Positions 8,830 to 18,292 are shown, counted from the first letter of the stretch. The stretch is 32,190 nucleotides of DNA from an uncultured Frankineae bacterium (GCA_902805775.1 CADCUB010000106.1:1-32190), one strand, 5' to 3'. Notes: generated by a model not told the origin, from the sequence alone. A program made the numbers and translations.

Positions 8830-8895
8830 CGCCGATCATGCAGTTGTTGCTCACCTCCCACGCTCGGCGAGCGGGCAACAACTGCATGATCGGCG
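8830..8895. repeat. Perfect 21-bp inverted repeat with nested apical hairpin (REP-like element or bidirectional terminator)
   Basis: CGCCGATCATGCAGTTGTTGC (8830-8850) and GCAACAACTGCATGATCGGCG (8875-8895) are exact reverse complements; CGCTC-GGC-GAGCG (8861-8873) lies in the loop. Confidence 0.9.
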
Positions 8896-8920
8896 GGGGG
8901 ACGTGCGGCGGGCGCTGCGC

Positions 8921-10726
8921 TCAGTGCCCCTCGGGGCGGGCCTGCTCCGGCTCGGCGGCCGTGGGGGCAGCGGCCTCGCGCCAGCGCGAGGTGATCGGGA
9001 GCCGGCGGTCGCGTCCGAACGCCCGGCCGGTGATCTTCGGCCCGGGGGGCGACTGGCGGCGCTTGTGCTCGGCGGCGTCGACCAGCGCGACGACCCGGTC
9101 GACCGTGCGCGGGTCGAAGCCGTCCGCGACCAGCTCGCTGCGCCCCCGGTCCCGCTCGACGTAGGCGTCGAGCAGCGGGTCGAGCACGTCGTACGGCGGC
9201 AGGCGGTCGCTGTCGAGCTGGCCGGGAGCCAGCTCGGCCGACGGCGGCTTCTCGATGCTGCTCTCCGGGATGGGCGGGGCCTCGCCGCGCGCGGCGGCGA
9301 CCCGGTTGCGCCAGCGCGCCAGGGCCCAGACCAGCGACTTCGGCACGTCCTTGATCGGGGCGAAGCCACCCGCGCTGTCGCCGTACAGCGTGGAGAAGCC
9401 GGTCGCCGCCTCGCTCTTGTTGCCGGTCGTCAGGACCAGGTGGCCGTGCTCGTTGGACAGCGCCATGAGCGTGGTCCCGCGCACCCGGGCCTGCAGGTTC
9501 TCCACCGACAGCCCGGTCAGCGGCACCGCCGCGAGCCAGGCGTCGACCACCGTCCGGATCGGGACCAGCGACCAGTGCAGCCCCTGCCGCTCGGCGAGGT
9601 CCTCGGCGTCGCGCACCGAGTGGTCCGAGGACCACTCGCTCGGCATCCCGACGACGTGGACCCGGTCGGGCCCGAGCGCGTCGCAGGCGATCGTCGCCAC
9701 CAGCGCCGAGTCGATGCCGCCCGACAGTCCGAGCACCACCGACCGGAAGCGGTTCTTCTCCACGTAGCCGCGCACCGCCGTGACCAGCGCCCCCCACACC
9801 TCCGCCTCGTCCTCCAGCGGCGCAGCGACGCCCGGCACGACCGGGGCGTACGGGGCCAGTGGCGCATCGGACAGCACGACGCGCTCGACGACCATGGTCG
9901 TCCCGTCGCCCGCGTCGACCGCTCCGCGGCCGTCGTCTCGGGCCGCAGCCAGGTCGAGGTCGACGACCATCAGCCCCTCCTCCCACAGGGGGGCGCGGGC
10001 GAGCAGGCTCCCGGCGGCGTCGACCACGAGCGAGTCGCCGTCGAAGACCAGCTCGTCCTGCCCGCCGACGGTGTTGACGTAGACCAGCGGCGCGCCTGCC
10101 TCGACGGCCCGGCGGGCCGCGAGCGGGCCGCGGACGTCGTCCTTGCCACGCTCGTAGGGCGAGCCGTTGATGCAGACCACGAGCCCGGCCTGCGCCGTGC
10201 GGGCCACGCGGACCGGGCCGCCCTCCTGCCACAGGTCCTCGCAGACGACGACGGCCACGTCGACGCCGTGCACGCGCACGACCGGCAGCCGGTCGCCGCG
10301 CACGAAGTAGCGGAACTCGTCGAACACGCCGTAGTTCGGCAGGTGGTGCTTGGCGTAGCGCGAGACCACCCGTCCGCCGTGCAGGACCGCGGCGGAGTTC
10401 TGCGGCTCGCCGGCGGGCCGGCCGAGGGCGGGGGAGGGCTTCTCACTGCGGCCGCAGTAGCCGACGACGACCGCGACGTCGCCGGCGCCCTCGCCGGCCA
10501 GGCGGGCGGCGAGGGCGTCCAGCCCGTCCAGGCTCGCCTGCACGAACGACCGGCGCAGCACGAGGTCCTCCGGCGGGTAGCCGGTCAGCACCATCTCGGG
10601 GAACGCCACCAGGTGGCAGCCCTGCTCGACGGCGTGCGCCGTCCAGCGGCTGATGCGGTCGGCGTTGCCGGCGAGGTCGCCGACCGTGCTGTCGACCTGC
10701 GCCAGTCCGATCCGCAGCTGCGCCAT
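8921..10726 (-). CDS. nadE: Glutamine-dependent NAD+ synthetase (nitrilase + NAD synthase domains)
   Basis: MAQLRIGLAQVDSTVGDLAGNADRI, VVVCEDLWQEGGP, SVVLGLSGGIDSALVATIACDALG, TTGNKSEAATGFSTLYGDSAGGFAPIKDVPKSLVW. Confidence 0.95.
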   Translation of the reverse strand: MAQLRIGLAQVDSTVGDLAGNADRISRWTAHAVEQGCHLVAFPEMVLTGYPPEDLVLRRSFVQASLDGLDALAARLAGEGAGDVAVVVGYCGRSEKPSPALGRPAGEPQNSAAVLHGGRVVSRYAKHHLPNYGVFDEFRYFVRGDRLPVVRVHGVDVAVVVCEDLWQEGGPVRVARTAQAGLVVCINGSPYERGKDDVRGPLAARRAVEAGAPLVYVNTVGGQDELVFDGDSLVVDAAGSLLARAPLWEEGLMVVDLDLAAARDDGRGAVDAGDGTTMVVERVVLSDAPLAPYAPVVPGVAAPLEDEAEVWGALVTAVRGYVEKNRFRSVVLGLSGGIDSALVATIACDALGPDRVHVVGMPSEWSSDHSVRDAEDLAERQGLHWSLVPIRTVVDAWLAAVPLTGLSVENLQARVRGTTLMALSNEHGHLVLTTGNKSEAATGFSTLYGDSAGGFAPIKDVPKSLVWALARWRNRVAAARGEAPPIPESSIEKPPSAELAPGQLDSDRLPPYDVLDPLLDAYVERDRGRSELVADGFDPRTVDRVVALVDAAEHKRRQSPPGPKITGRAFGRDRRLPITSRWREAAAPTAAEPEQARPEGH

Positions 10727-10763
10727 GCAGCGAGGCTACGGTCGCCGAGCGACCGGTGCGCGC

Positions 10764-11642
10764 CTACGTTCCGGCGGCGGTCAGGGCGTCGTACTCCTCG
10801 TCGGTGAGCTGCACGTCGGCGGCGGCGCAGTTCTCCTCGAGGTGCGCCGGCGACCCCGTGCCCGGGATCGGGAGCATGACGGGGGAGCGGCGCAGCAGCC
10901 AGGCCAGGGCGAGCTGGGCGTGCGTCGCGGAGTGGGCCGAGGCGATCTCGTCCAGGAGCCCACCGGGGCGGGCGAGCTCGCCCGCGGCGACCGGGAACCA
11001 GGGGATGAAGCCGATGCCGTGCTGCTCGCAGTACGCCAGGACGTCCTCGGACTGGCGGTTGCCGAGGTTGTAGAGGTTCTGCACGCTGACCACCTCGAAC
11101 ACCTCGCGGGCGGCCTCGACGTCCTGGACGCTCACCTCCGACAGGCCGAGGTGCCGGATCTTGCCCTCGTCCTGCATGTCCTTCATGACGCCGAACTGGT
11201 CGGCCGCCGGGACCTCGGGGTCGATGCGGTGCAGCTGCCACAGGTCGATCCGCTCGACGCCGAGGCGCCGCAGCGACATCTCGACGCCCTGCCGCAGGAA
11301 CTCCGGCTTGCCGCAGACCGGCCACACGTCGGGCCCGTTGCGCAGCAGGCCGCCCTTGGTCGCGACGACGACGCCGTCGTAGGGGTGCAGCGCCGTGCGG
11401 ATGAGGTCCTCCGAGACGTACGGCCCGTAGCTCTCGGCGGTGTCGATGAAGTCGACGCCGAGCTCGACGGCCCGGCGCAGCACGGCCAGGGCGGTGTCCG
11501 GGTCGGCGGGCGGTCCCCAGATGCCGGGTCCGGTGATGCGCATGGCGCCGTAGCCCAGGCGCGTGACGGTCAGGTCGCCGCCGAGGGTGAAGGTGCCGCT
11601 CGCGGCGACGCTGCCGGTGGTGCTGCCGATGGTGCTGCTCAT
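10764..11642 (-). CDS. Aldo/keto reductase
   Basis: [60 protein letters not shown]. Confidence 0.9.
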   Translation of the reverse strand: MSSTIGSTTGSVAASGTFTLGGDLTVTRLGYGAMRITGPGIWGPPADPDTALAVLRRAVELGVDFIDTAESYGPYVSEDLIRTALHPYDGVVVATKGGLLRNGPDVWPVCGKPEFLRQGVEMSLRRLGVERIDLWQLHRIDPEVPAADQFGVMKDMQDEGKIRHLGLSEVSVQDVEAAREVFEVVSVQNLYNLGNRQSEDVLAYCEQHGIGFIPWFPVAAGELARPGGLLDEIASAHSATHAQLALAWLLRRSPVMLPIPGTGSPAHLEENCAAADVQLTDEEYDALTAAGT

Positions 11643-11843
11643 GCGGGCTCCAGGGTCAGAGGTGAGGACGGGGGTCGGGACGTCGCGCGCCGCAGCTCGA
11701 CGGGGGCCGCGCACACCGTTCGCCGCGGGCGCCGGGCACGTCCGTCTGCGCCCCTACCCCCTCGGCCGACGCCTGCACCGGGAGGTTCCGACGGCCGTCT
11801 CGGGGCAGGCAGAACGGGTCCGACCGATCCCCAGGGAGTCCGC

Positions 11844-12818
11844 ATGACCACCTCCGCCGTCCTCGCTCGCGGGCTGGGCCTGGCGAGCCTCGCGCTCGGC
11901 GTGCCGCAGGTCGCCGCCCCCGACCGCTTCGCCGAGGCCGTCGGCGCGCAGCCGACGCCGCAGGCCCGCGACCTCACGATCGGGATCGGCATCCGCGAGC
12001 TCAGCGCCGCCGCCGGCCTGCTGACCCGAGGCTCCTCGCCCACCTGGCTGTGGTCACGGGTCGCCGGCGACGTGATGGACCTCGTGCTGCTGGGCCGCGC
12101 CCTGCGGGGCGGCGCCCGGGGGCGCACGGTCGCCGCCACGGTCGCCGTGGCCGGCCTGACCGCCGTCGACCTGCGCGCGGCCCGGCGCAGCGGCCGCGGC
12201 AGGCCGCCGACGTCCTCGTCCGCGCCGTCCGCGTCCGGAGCCGCGTCGGCCCCCGGCCCGTCGGCATCGTCCTCGTCGTCCTCGTCGTCCGGCTCCGACC
12301 TGGAGCTCACCGCCGCGGTCACCGTCGCCCGGTCGCCTCAGGAGGTCTACGACTTCTGGCGCGGCCTGGAGCGGCTGCCCTCGTTCATGTGGCACCTGCA
12401 GTCGGTCGAGTGGGTGGGCGAGGGCCGCACCCGGTGGACCGCTCAGGCGCCGGTCAAGAAGTCGGTGACCTGGGAGGCCGAGCTGGTCGAGGACGTCCCC
12501 GGCGAGGTCATCGCCTGGCGCTCGCTGCCCGGGGCGGACATCGACAACAGCGGCAGCGTCCGCTTCCGCGAGGCGCCCGCCGGGCGCGGCACCGAGGTGC
12601 GCGTCCACATCCGCTACGCCCTGCCGGGCGGTCGCGCCGGAGCGCTGGTCGCCCGCCTGGCGGGGGAGGAGCCGCACCAGCAGGTCGAGGACGACCTCCG
12701 GCGCTTCAAGCAGGTGATCGAGACCGGCGCCGTGGTCCGCTCCGAGGGCAGCCCGGAGGGCCCCAGCGCCCGCCGGCAGCTCCTGCAGCACCCCGGCTCC
12801 CCGAGCGCCGGCACGTGA
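11844..12818 (+). CDS. Fusion of N-terminal hydrophobic domain, Ser-rich linker and C-terminal SRPBCC (START/cyclase-type) domain
   Basis: N-terminal ARGLGLASLALGVPQV...; linker SASSSSSSSSGS; C-terminal AAVTVARSPQEVYDFWRGLERLPSFMWHLQSVEWVGEGRTRWTAQAP. Confidence 0.8.
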   Translation: MTTSAVLARGLGLASLALGVPQVAAPDRFAEAVGAQPTPQARDLTIGIGIRELSAAAGLLTRGSSPTWLWSRVAGDVMDLVLLGRALRGGARGRTVAATVAVAGLTAVDLRAARRSGRGRPPTSSSAPSASGAASAPGPSASSSSSSSSGSDLELTAAVTVARSPQEVYDFWRGLERLPSFMWHLQSVEWVGEGRTRWTAQAPVKKSVTWEAELVEDVPGEVIAWRSLPGADIDNSGSVRFREAPAGRGTEVRVHIRYALPGGRAGALVARLAGEEPHQQVEDDLRRFKQVIETGAVVRSEGSPEGPSARRQLLQHPGSPSAGT

Positions 12819-12825
12819 CCCGGCG

Positions 12826-12880
12826 CCGTACCGCCCTGCCCCGTACCGCCCTGCCTCGTACCGCCCTGTCCCGTACCGAC
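12826..12880. repeat. 15-bp tandem repeat (CCGTACCGCCCTGCC), about 3.7 units
   Basis: Units at 12826, 12841, 12856 and a partial one at 12871, directly upstream of the alcohol dehydrogenase. Confidence 0.8.
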
Positions 12881-12900
12881 CGGAGAAGTGGAGTGACGAC

Positions 12901-14073
12901 GTGAAGGCCACCTGCTGGATGGGACGCAACACCGTCGAGGTGGTCGACGTCCCCGACCCGAAGATCCTGGACGAGCGCGACGCGATCATCCGCATCACGT
13001 CCACCGCCATCTGCGGCTCGGACCTGCACCTCTACGACGGCTACGTCCCGGAGATGAAGCGCGGAGACATCCTCGGCCACGAGTTCATGGGCGAGGTCGT
13101 CGAGACCGGCAAGGGCGTCGGCAACCTGTCGGTCGGCGACCGGGTCGTGGTGCCGTTCCCGATCGCCTGCGGGGCGTGCGAGCAGTGCCGCAACGGCATG
13201 ACCTCGGTCTGCGAGAACAGCAACCCCAACAGCGGCATGGCCGAGAAGCTCTGGGGCCACGCGACCTCGGGCATCTTCGGCTACTCCCACCTCACCGGCG
13301 GCTTCGCCGGCGGACAGGCGGAGTACGCCCGGGTGCCGTTCGCCGACGTCGGTCCGATGAAGGTCCCGAGCTCGCTGACCGACGAGCAGGTGCTGTTCCT
13401 CACCGACGTCTTCCCCACGGGCTACATGGGCGCCGAGATGTGCGACATCTCGCCCGGCGACACCGTCGCGATCTGGGGCGCCGGTCCGGTCGGCCAGTTC
13501 GCCGCCGCGAGCGCCGCGCTGCTCGGCGCGCACCGGGTCGTCGTGATCGACCGCTTCGACTACCGGCTGGACATCGTCGCCCGGCACACCGGCGCGCAGA
13601 CGCTGAACTACGAGCAGGTCGACGTGCGCGACGCCCTGCAGGAGATCACCGCCGGGCGCGGCCCGGACGCCGTCATCGACTGCGTCGGGCTCGAGGCGCA
13701 CCACCCCAACGCGGCGCTGCACACCTACGACCGCGTCAAGCAGGCCACCCGTGCCGAGAGCGACCGGGGCCACAGCCTGCGGCAGATGATCACTTCGGTG
13801 CGCAACGGTGGCGTCGTGTCCATCGTGGGCGTCTACGGCGGCTTCGTGGACAAGTTCCCGATCGGCTCGCTGATGAACAGGTCGCTGACGGTGCGCACCG
13901 GCCAGACCCACGTGCACCGCTACCAGCACGGGCTGCTCGCCAGGATCGAGCGGGGCGAGATCGACCCCAGCTTCATCGTCACCCACCGGGCGTCGCTGTC
14001 GGACGCCCCGGCGATGTACGAGACCTTCAAGAACAAGCGCGACGACTGCCTGAAGGTGGTCCTCACGCCCTGA
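12901..14073 (+). CDS. Zinc-dependent alcohol dehydrogenase (formaldehyde dehydrogenase-like MDR)
   Basis: STAICGSDLHLYDGYVPEMKRGDILGHEFMGEVVETG, CGACEQCRNGMTSVCEN, VAIWGAGPVGQFAAASAALLGA. Confidence 0.9.
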   Translation: MKATCWMGRNTVEVVDVPDPKILDERDAIIRITSTAICGSDLHLYDGYVPEMKRGDILGHEFMGEVVETGKGVGNLSVGDRVVVPFPIACGACEQCRNGMTSVCENSNPNSGMAEKLWGHATSGIFGYSHLTGGFAGGQAEYARVPFADVGPMKVPSSLTDEQVLFLTDVFPTGYMGAEMCDISPGDTVAIWGAGPVGQFAAASAALLGAHRVVVIDRFDYRLDIVARHTGAQTLNYEQVDVRDALQEITAGRGPDAVIDCVGLEAHHPNAALHTYDRVKQATRAESDRGHSLRQMITSVRNGGVVSIVGVYGGFVDKFPIGSLMNRSLTVRTGQTHVHRYQHGLLARIERGEIDPSFIVTHRASLSDAPAMYETFKNKRDDCLKVVLTP

Positions 14074-15967
14074 GGCGCGCCGCGGCTCCGTCCTGCCAGA
14101 AGCGCTCGAGCAGGTCAGGGCTGAGCGGAGGACTGTGCAGGAAGCCCTGCTGCCACTCGACGCCGAGCCCGTCGAGGCGGGCCGCCTCCTGCTCGCGCTC
14201 GATGCCCTCGGCGATCACCGGCAGCCCCAGGTCGTGCACCAGGCCGACCAGCCCGCCGACGAAGGCCGACATGCGCTCGTCGCCGGACAGGCGGTGCACG
14301 AACGAGCGGTCGAGCTTGAGGCGGTCCAGGGGCAGGTCGGCCAGGTAGGACAGCGAGGAGTAGCCGGTCCCGAAGTCGTCCAGCGCGACCGACATGCCGG
14401 TGGCCCGGACGTCCTCGAGCAGCGCCGGGCCGTCGGCGGCGAGCACCTCGGACTCGGTGAGCTCGAGGCACAGCGCCGACGGCGGCAGGCCGTGCTCGCG
14501 CAGGCGGCGCGCGACGCCGGCCAGGAACGACGGGTCGGCCAGCACCTCGGCTCCGACGTTGACCGACACCTGCACGTCGAGCCCCTGCCCGCGCCAGCGC
14601 CGGAGGTCGTCGAGGGCCAGCGCCAGCACCACCTGCGTGAGCTCGCCCATGCGGGCGCTCTGCTGCACCAGCGGGAGGAACGCTCCCGGCAGCAGCAGTC
14701 CGCGCCGCGGGTGCTGCCAGCGCACGAGCGCCTCGACCTGGTGCCCGGGCGGCGCGCAGGCGCTGCGGGCCAGGATGGGCTGGTAGGCCAGCCGCAGCTG
14801 ACCGCCGCGCAGAGCCGTGTCGAGGTCCACGATCTCGTGCAGGCGCACCTCCGCCGCCGCGTCGTGCGAGGGCTCGTACTCCGCCCACGCGGTCCGGGTG
14901 CGCTTCGCGCGGTACATCGCGATGTCGGCGTGCCGCATGAGCGTGCCCGGCAGCGCACCCCGGCCGCGCGCCAGCCCGATGCTCGCCCCGACCCGCACCA
15001 CACCCGCGACCGACGTGAGGGGAGCGGCGAGGGCAGCGGTGATGCGGGCCGACAGCTGACGCGGGAGGTCGGAGCCCTCCTCGACGCTCAGCAGGACCGC
15101 GAACTCGTCGCCGCCCAGCCGAGCGAGCGTCGTGCGCGACTCCGGTGGCGGGTCGAGGACGACGCCCCGCAGGCGCGCAGCCACCTCCACGAGCGCGGCG
15201 TCACCGGCGCTGTGGCCGTGGGCGTCGTTGAGGTCCTTGAAGTTGTCGAGGTCGATGATGAGCAGGGCGAGCTGCCGGTCCTCCCGCGAGGCCAGCGCGT
15301 GCAGGCGCTCGAGCAGCAGCCGACGGTTGGGCAGCCCGGTCAGCGGGTCGTGCAGCGCCGCCCGGTGAGCGGCCAGGTGCGCGCGGTTCTGCTCGGACAG
15401 CGAGGCCCGCGCCTGGCGCAGGAGCCGGTCGTGGTCGAGCGCGACCGCGATGACGGCGCCGATCTGGGTGACGAAGCGCTCGTCCTCGTCGTCCAGCTCC
15501 GGCGGCTCGTCACGCGTGACGCCCAGCACCGCGATGACCCGGCCGCGCACCCGCAGCGGCACCAGCAGGAGGCTGACCATCCCGAAGGTCGCGGCGTAGG
15601 CCTGGTAGGCGGGCTGCATCACGGGCAGCCAGACCGCCAGCTCGGCCGGGCCGAGGCGGACGTTGTCGCCGACGCGCCAGACGTGCGGGAGGACGCCCTC
15701 GGTGTCGCTGTGCGAGGCGCCCGGCGACTCGCGCACGACGTACGCGCGCCGCGCCGGGTCCCGGTGGGTCGTGGCCCGCAGCCGGATGTGGCCCTCGTCG
15801 TCGCGCCGCCACAGCGCAGCGGCGTCGCCGACCAGCTCGCTGACCCGCTGCACCACGTCGAGCTCGAGCGCCGAGGTGGAGGCCGGTTCGGCGAGCCGCA
15901 GGCTGAGCTCCGCGATCGCGGACGCCCGCTGGCGCTCGTCCGGAGGCGGCAACCGCCGGTTCGTCAC
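14063..15967 (-). CDS. GAF-like + GGDEF + EAL cyclic-di-GMP turnover protein
   Basis: LTGLPNRRLLLERL, DLDNFKDLNDAHGHSAGD, RLGGDEFAVLL; VEALVRWQHPRRGLLLPGAFLPL, LELTES, LDDFGTGYSSLSYLADLPLDRLKLDRSFV, VIAEGIE. Confidence 0.93.
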   Translation of the reverse strand: MTNRRLPPPDERQRASAIAELSLRLAEPASTSALELDVVQRVSELVGDAAALWRRDDEGHIRLRATTHRDPARRAYVVRESPGASHSDTEGVLPHVWRVGDNVRLGPAELAVWLPVMQPAYQAYAATFGMVSLLLVPLRVRGRVIAVLGVTRDEPPELDDEDERFVTQIGAVIAVALDHDRLLRQARASLSEQNRAHLAAHRAALHDPLTGLPNRRLLLERLHALASREDRQLALLIIDLDNFKDLNDAHGHSAGDAALVEVAARLRGVVLDPPPESRTTLARLGGDEFAVLLSVEEGSDLPRQLSARITAALAAPLTSVAGVVRVGASIGLARGRGALPGTLMRHADIAMYRAKRTRTAWAEYEPSHDAAAEVRLHEIVDLDTALRGGQLRLAYQPILARSACAPPGHQVEALVRWQHPRRGLLLPGAFLPLVQQSARMGELTQVVLALALDDLRRWRGQGLDVQVSVNVGAEVLADPSFLAGVARRLREHGLPPSALCLELTESEVLAADGPALLEDVRATGMSVALDDFGTGYSSLSYLADLPLDRLKLDRSFVHRLSGDERMSAFVGGLVGLVHDLGLPVIAEGIEREQEAARLDGLGVEWQQGFLHSPPLSPDLLERFWQDGAAARLRA

Positions 15968-16049
15968 AGCGTCATGCTGTCACGGTCACGCAGTGCGGCT
16001 GAGGCACACAGGCGCGGAGGCTGCCCGACGGGTCGCGGACGGTGCCCGG

Positions 16050-16087
16050 CGGGCTGCAGCCGGACCCGGAGGTCCGACCGCAGCCCG
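16050..16087 (-). terminator. Bipartite hairpin downstream of the TolB-like gene
   Basis: CGGGCTGC-agc-CGGAC-ccggag-GTCCG-acc-GCAGCCCG. Confidence 0.6.
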
Positions 16088-16103
16088 CGGGACTCCACCC
16101 CTG

Positions 16104-17153
16104 TCAGCCGGCGAAGCGCGTGGCCGTGACGAAGTTGCGCTCGCGGGTCAGGATCGTCTCGGCGCCCGGGACGCCCGGTGCGCGGACCGCCACCTGCGTA
16201 CGCGCCTGCTCGGCGCTGCCCTCGATCGACAGGTAGGTCAGCCACCCGTTGCTCGCCCAGTCCGGGTCGAAGGCGTTGGCGCGCACCAGGCGCAGGCCGC
16301 GGCCGTCGATGCCGACCGAGTAGACGTCGGGCAGGTCCTCGCCGTCGGTGAAGCGCGAGAACAGCACGCGCCGCCCGTCGGGGGAGAAGGCTCCACCGAC
16401 GTCCTCCGTGTCGGCCCGCCCGGTGACCCGCGTGAGCCCGGTGCCGTCGGTCCGGACGGTGAAGACGTCGGTGTTGTCCAGACCGCCGGAGCTGACGACC
16501 CGGGTGAAGATGAGCCGCCCCCCGTCCGGCGAGAAGCGGACGGTCAGTGCGCCGGCACCGGTGACCCGGCGGACGTCACCGCCCGCGGCGTTCGAGGTGA
16601 AGATGTTGGCGGTCTCGCCCTCCTGGCGGACGAACGCCAGCCGCTGGCCGTCCCGCGAGACGTCGAGCGTCACGGCGTCGGCCTGCTCGCGGCGAGGAGT
16701 ACCGCCCGCCTGCGACACCGAGTCGACGGCGAACTGGCCTCCCTCCTCGTCCAGGCTCAGGAGGCTGAAGTAGACCCGGAACCGGTCGTCCGACCAGGCC
16801 TGCGCGGTCAGCAGCCGACGGTCGTCGGCGACCAGCGTGCGCGCCACGCCGGTGAGCGGGTTCAGCCGGGCGACGGCGCTCGCGACGCCCTCCTCCTCGC
16901 CCGGGGCGTCGGTCGACTTGACCACGGAGTACGCGATCTGCGGCGGCGTGCCTGTCGCGGCGGTGGCCCGCGCCTTGACGCCCTGCGGACGTACGGAGAC
17001 GTCGCCGGCCACGACCGGCGGCTCGGACAGCAGGGAGAAGGCGTCGGTCGGCGTCGCGGCACCGGCAGAGGCGGGGGCGAGCGTGAGCGCCGTGGCGGCG
17101 CAGAGCGTCGCGCACACGGTCGCGCGACGGGAGAGGGACGGGACGTGGACCAT
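16104..17153 (-). CDS. Secreted TolB-like / PD40 beta-propeller protein
   Basis: N-terminal signal peptide ATVCATLCAATALTLAPASAGAA; repeats LDVSRDGQRLAFVRQEG, VRFSPDGGRLIFTRV, AFSPDGRRVLFSRF. Confidence 0.8.
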   Translation of the reverse strand: MVHVPSLSRRATVCATLCAATALTLAPASAGAATPTDAFSLLSEPPVVAGDVSVRPQGVKARATAATGTPPQIAYSVVKSTDAPGEEEGVASAVARLNPLTGVARTLVADDRRLLTAQAWSDDRFRVYFSLLSLDEEGGQFAVDSVSQAGGTPRREQADAVTLDVSRDGQRLAFVRQEGETANIFTSNAAGGDVRRVTGAGALTVRFSPDGGRLIFTRVVSSGGLDNTDVFTVRTDGTGLTRVTGRADTEDVGGAFSPDGRRVLFSRFTDGEDLPDVYSVGIDGRGLRLVRANAFDPDWASNGWLTYLSIEGSAEQARTQVAVRAPGVPGAETILTRERNFVTATRFAG

Positions 17154-17177
17154 CTGGCCTCCAGGGGACCGGTCGAA

Positions 17178-17195
17178 GCGCTGACCGCTCAGCGC
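17178..17195. promoter_or_regulatory. Inverted repeat GCGCTGA-CCGC-TCAGCGC, candidate operator
   Basis: Perfect 7-bp arms just upstream of the TolB-like gene in the divergent intergenic region. Confidence 0.35.
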
Positions 17196-17340
17196 CGGGG
17201 GACCCTATCCCTGCGGGTGAGTGGCTCGGTACGCCCTGCGACCAGAGGCAGGGAAGTGTGTCTCGGACGTCGCCTCTCGGGTGAGGCAGCCGTCGCCGCC
17301 ACGTACGGCCTCCCGCTGAGGAGTGCCCGAGAATGTCCCG

Positions 17341-18123
17341 ATGACGAGCTTCGTAGCCTCCTCCGGTCCCGAGGACGCCCCCTGCGTCGTGCTCCTGCAC
17401 GGCGTCGGCACGAGCGGGTGGATGTGGCAGCGGCTGGCCGCGGTCCTCGACCGGGACCTGCACGTGCTGGTCCCCGACCTCCCGGGACACGGGCGCAGCA
17501 ACGCGCAGCGCTGGACCTCTGTGGCCGACACGGTGGCGGCGCTGGCGGACCTGATCGCCGCCCGGGCGGCCCACGGGCGGGCGCACGTCGTCGGTCTGTC
17601 CCTGGGCGGCTACATCGCGGCTCAGCTGGCCGCCGACCGGCCGGACGTCGTCGACAGCGCCGTGCTGAGCGGCGTCAGCGTCCTGCCGTTCCCGCACCCG
17701 ACGCTCATGCGCACGGCCGGGTTGCTGATGGCGCCCTTCATGACCTCCGGTCCGGTGCTGCGCGCCAACGTCAAGGCGTTGGGGGTGCCGCCGGAGGACG
17801 TCCCGGCCTACCTGGACGCGGCCAGGGCGATGGCGCGCGGGACCTTCCGGCGTGTCGGCGGTGAGCTGATGACCTTCCGCGTGCCCGAGCGGGCCGCGGC
17901 GTCGCCGGCCCGGGTCCTGGCGGTCGCCGGCGGCAACGAGCACGCGCTGGTCCTGCGGTCCCTGGCAGAGCTGGCCGCCGGCTACCCGAACGGCGAGGCG
18001 TGCATCGCGCCGGGGGTCGGACACGCCTGGAGCGGTGAGGCACCGGAGCTGTTCGCAGCCATGGTCCGGGCGCAGGTCGAGGGCGAGCAGCTGCCGGCCG
18101 GTCTGGTCCCGGTGCCGGCGTGA
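17341..18123 (+). CDS. Alpha/beta hydrolase
   Basis: VVLLHGVGTSGWMWQRLAAVLDRDLHVLVPDLPGHGRS, HVVGLSLGGYIAAQLAADRP (GxSxG nucleophile elbow). Start could be GTG/ATG 17323. Confidence 0.9.
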   Translation: MTSFVASSGPEDAPCVVLLHGVGTSGWMWQRLAAVLDRDLHVLVPDLPGHGRSNAQRWTSVADTVAALADLIAARAAHGRAHVVGLSLGGYIAAQLAADRPDVVDSAVLSGVSVLPFPHPTLMRTAGLLMAPFMTSGPVLRANVKALGVPPEDVPAYLDAARAMARGTFRRVGGELMTFRVPERAAASPARVLAVAGGNEHALVLRSLAELAAGYPNGEACIAPGVGHAWSGEAPELFAAMVRAQVEGEQLPAGLVPVPA

Positions 18124-18292
18124 GGTGGTGCGCCGGAGCCGTCCGGCCGGGCTGGAGGCGGCGTCCGTGCCGCGCTGGTGACGAGTGCCGCGCGGGTCGG
18201 CGCAGGTGTCACGGCCTTCCCGGGACGGCACGCGCTCGACGCAGGTCTGCAGCGCCATGTGGGTGCGGGTGTTGCGCAGGCCCTTCACGTGG

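Noticed and set aside
8270-10807. 845-aa plus-strand ORF antisense to nadE
   Set aside because: Low-complexity reading opposite clear nadE motifs and crossing the inverted repeat; no domain recognised.
12826-12880. CRISPR-like array at the 15-bp tandem repeat
   Set aside because: Units are contiguous with no spacers and far too short for CRISPR repeats.
14135-16129. 664-aa plus-strand ORF antisense to the GGDEF-EAL gene
   Set aside because: The minus strand has complete GGDEF and EAL signatures; the antisense ORF reflects missing stops in GC-rich DNA.
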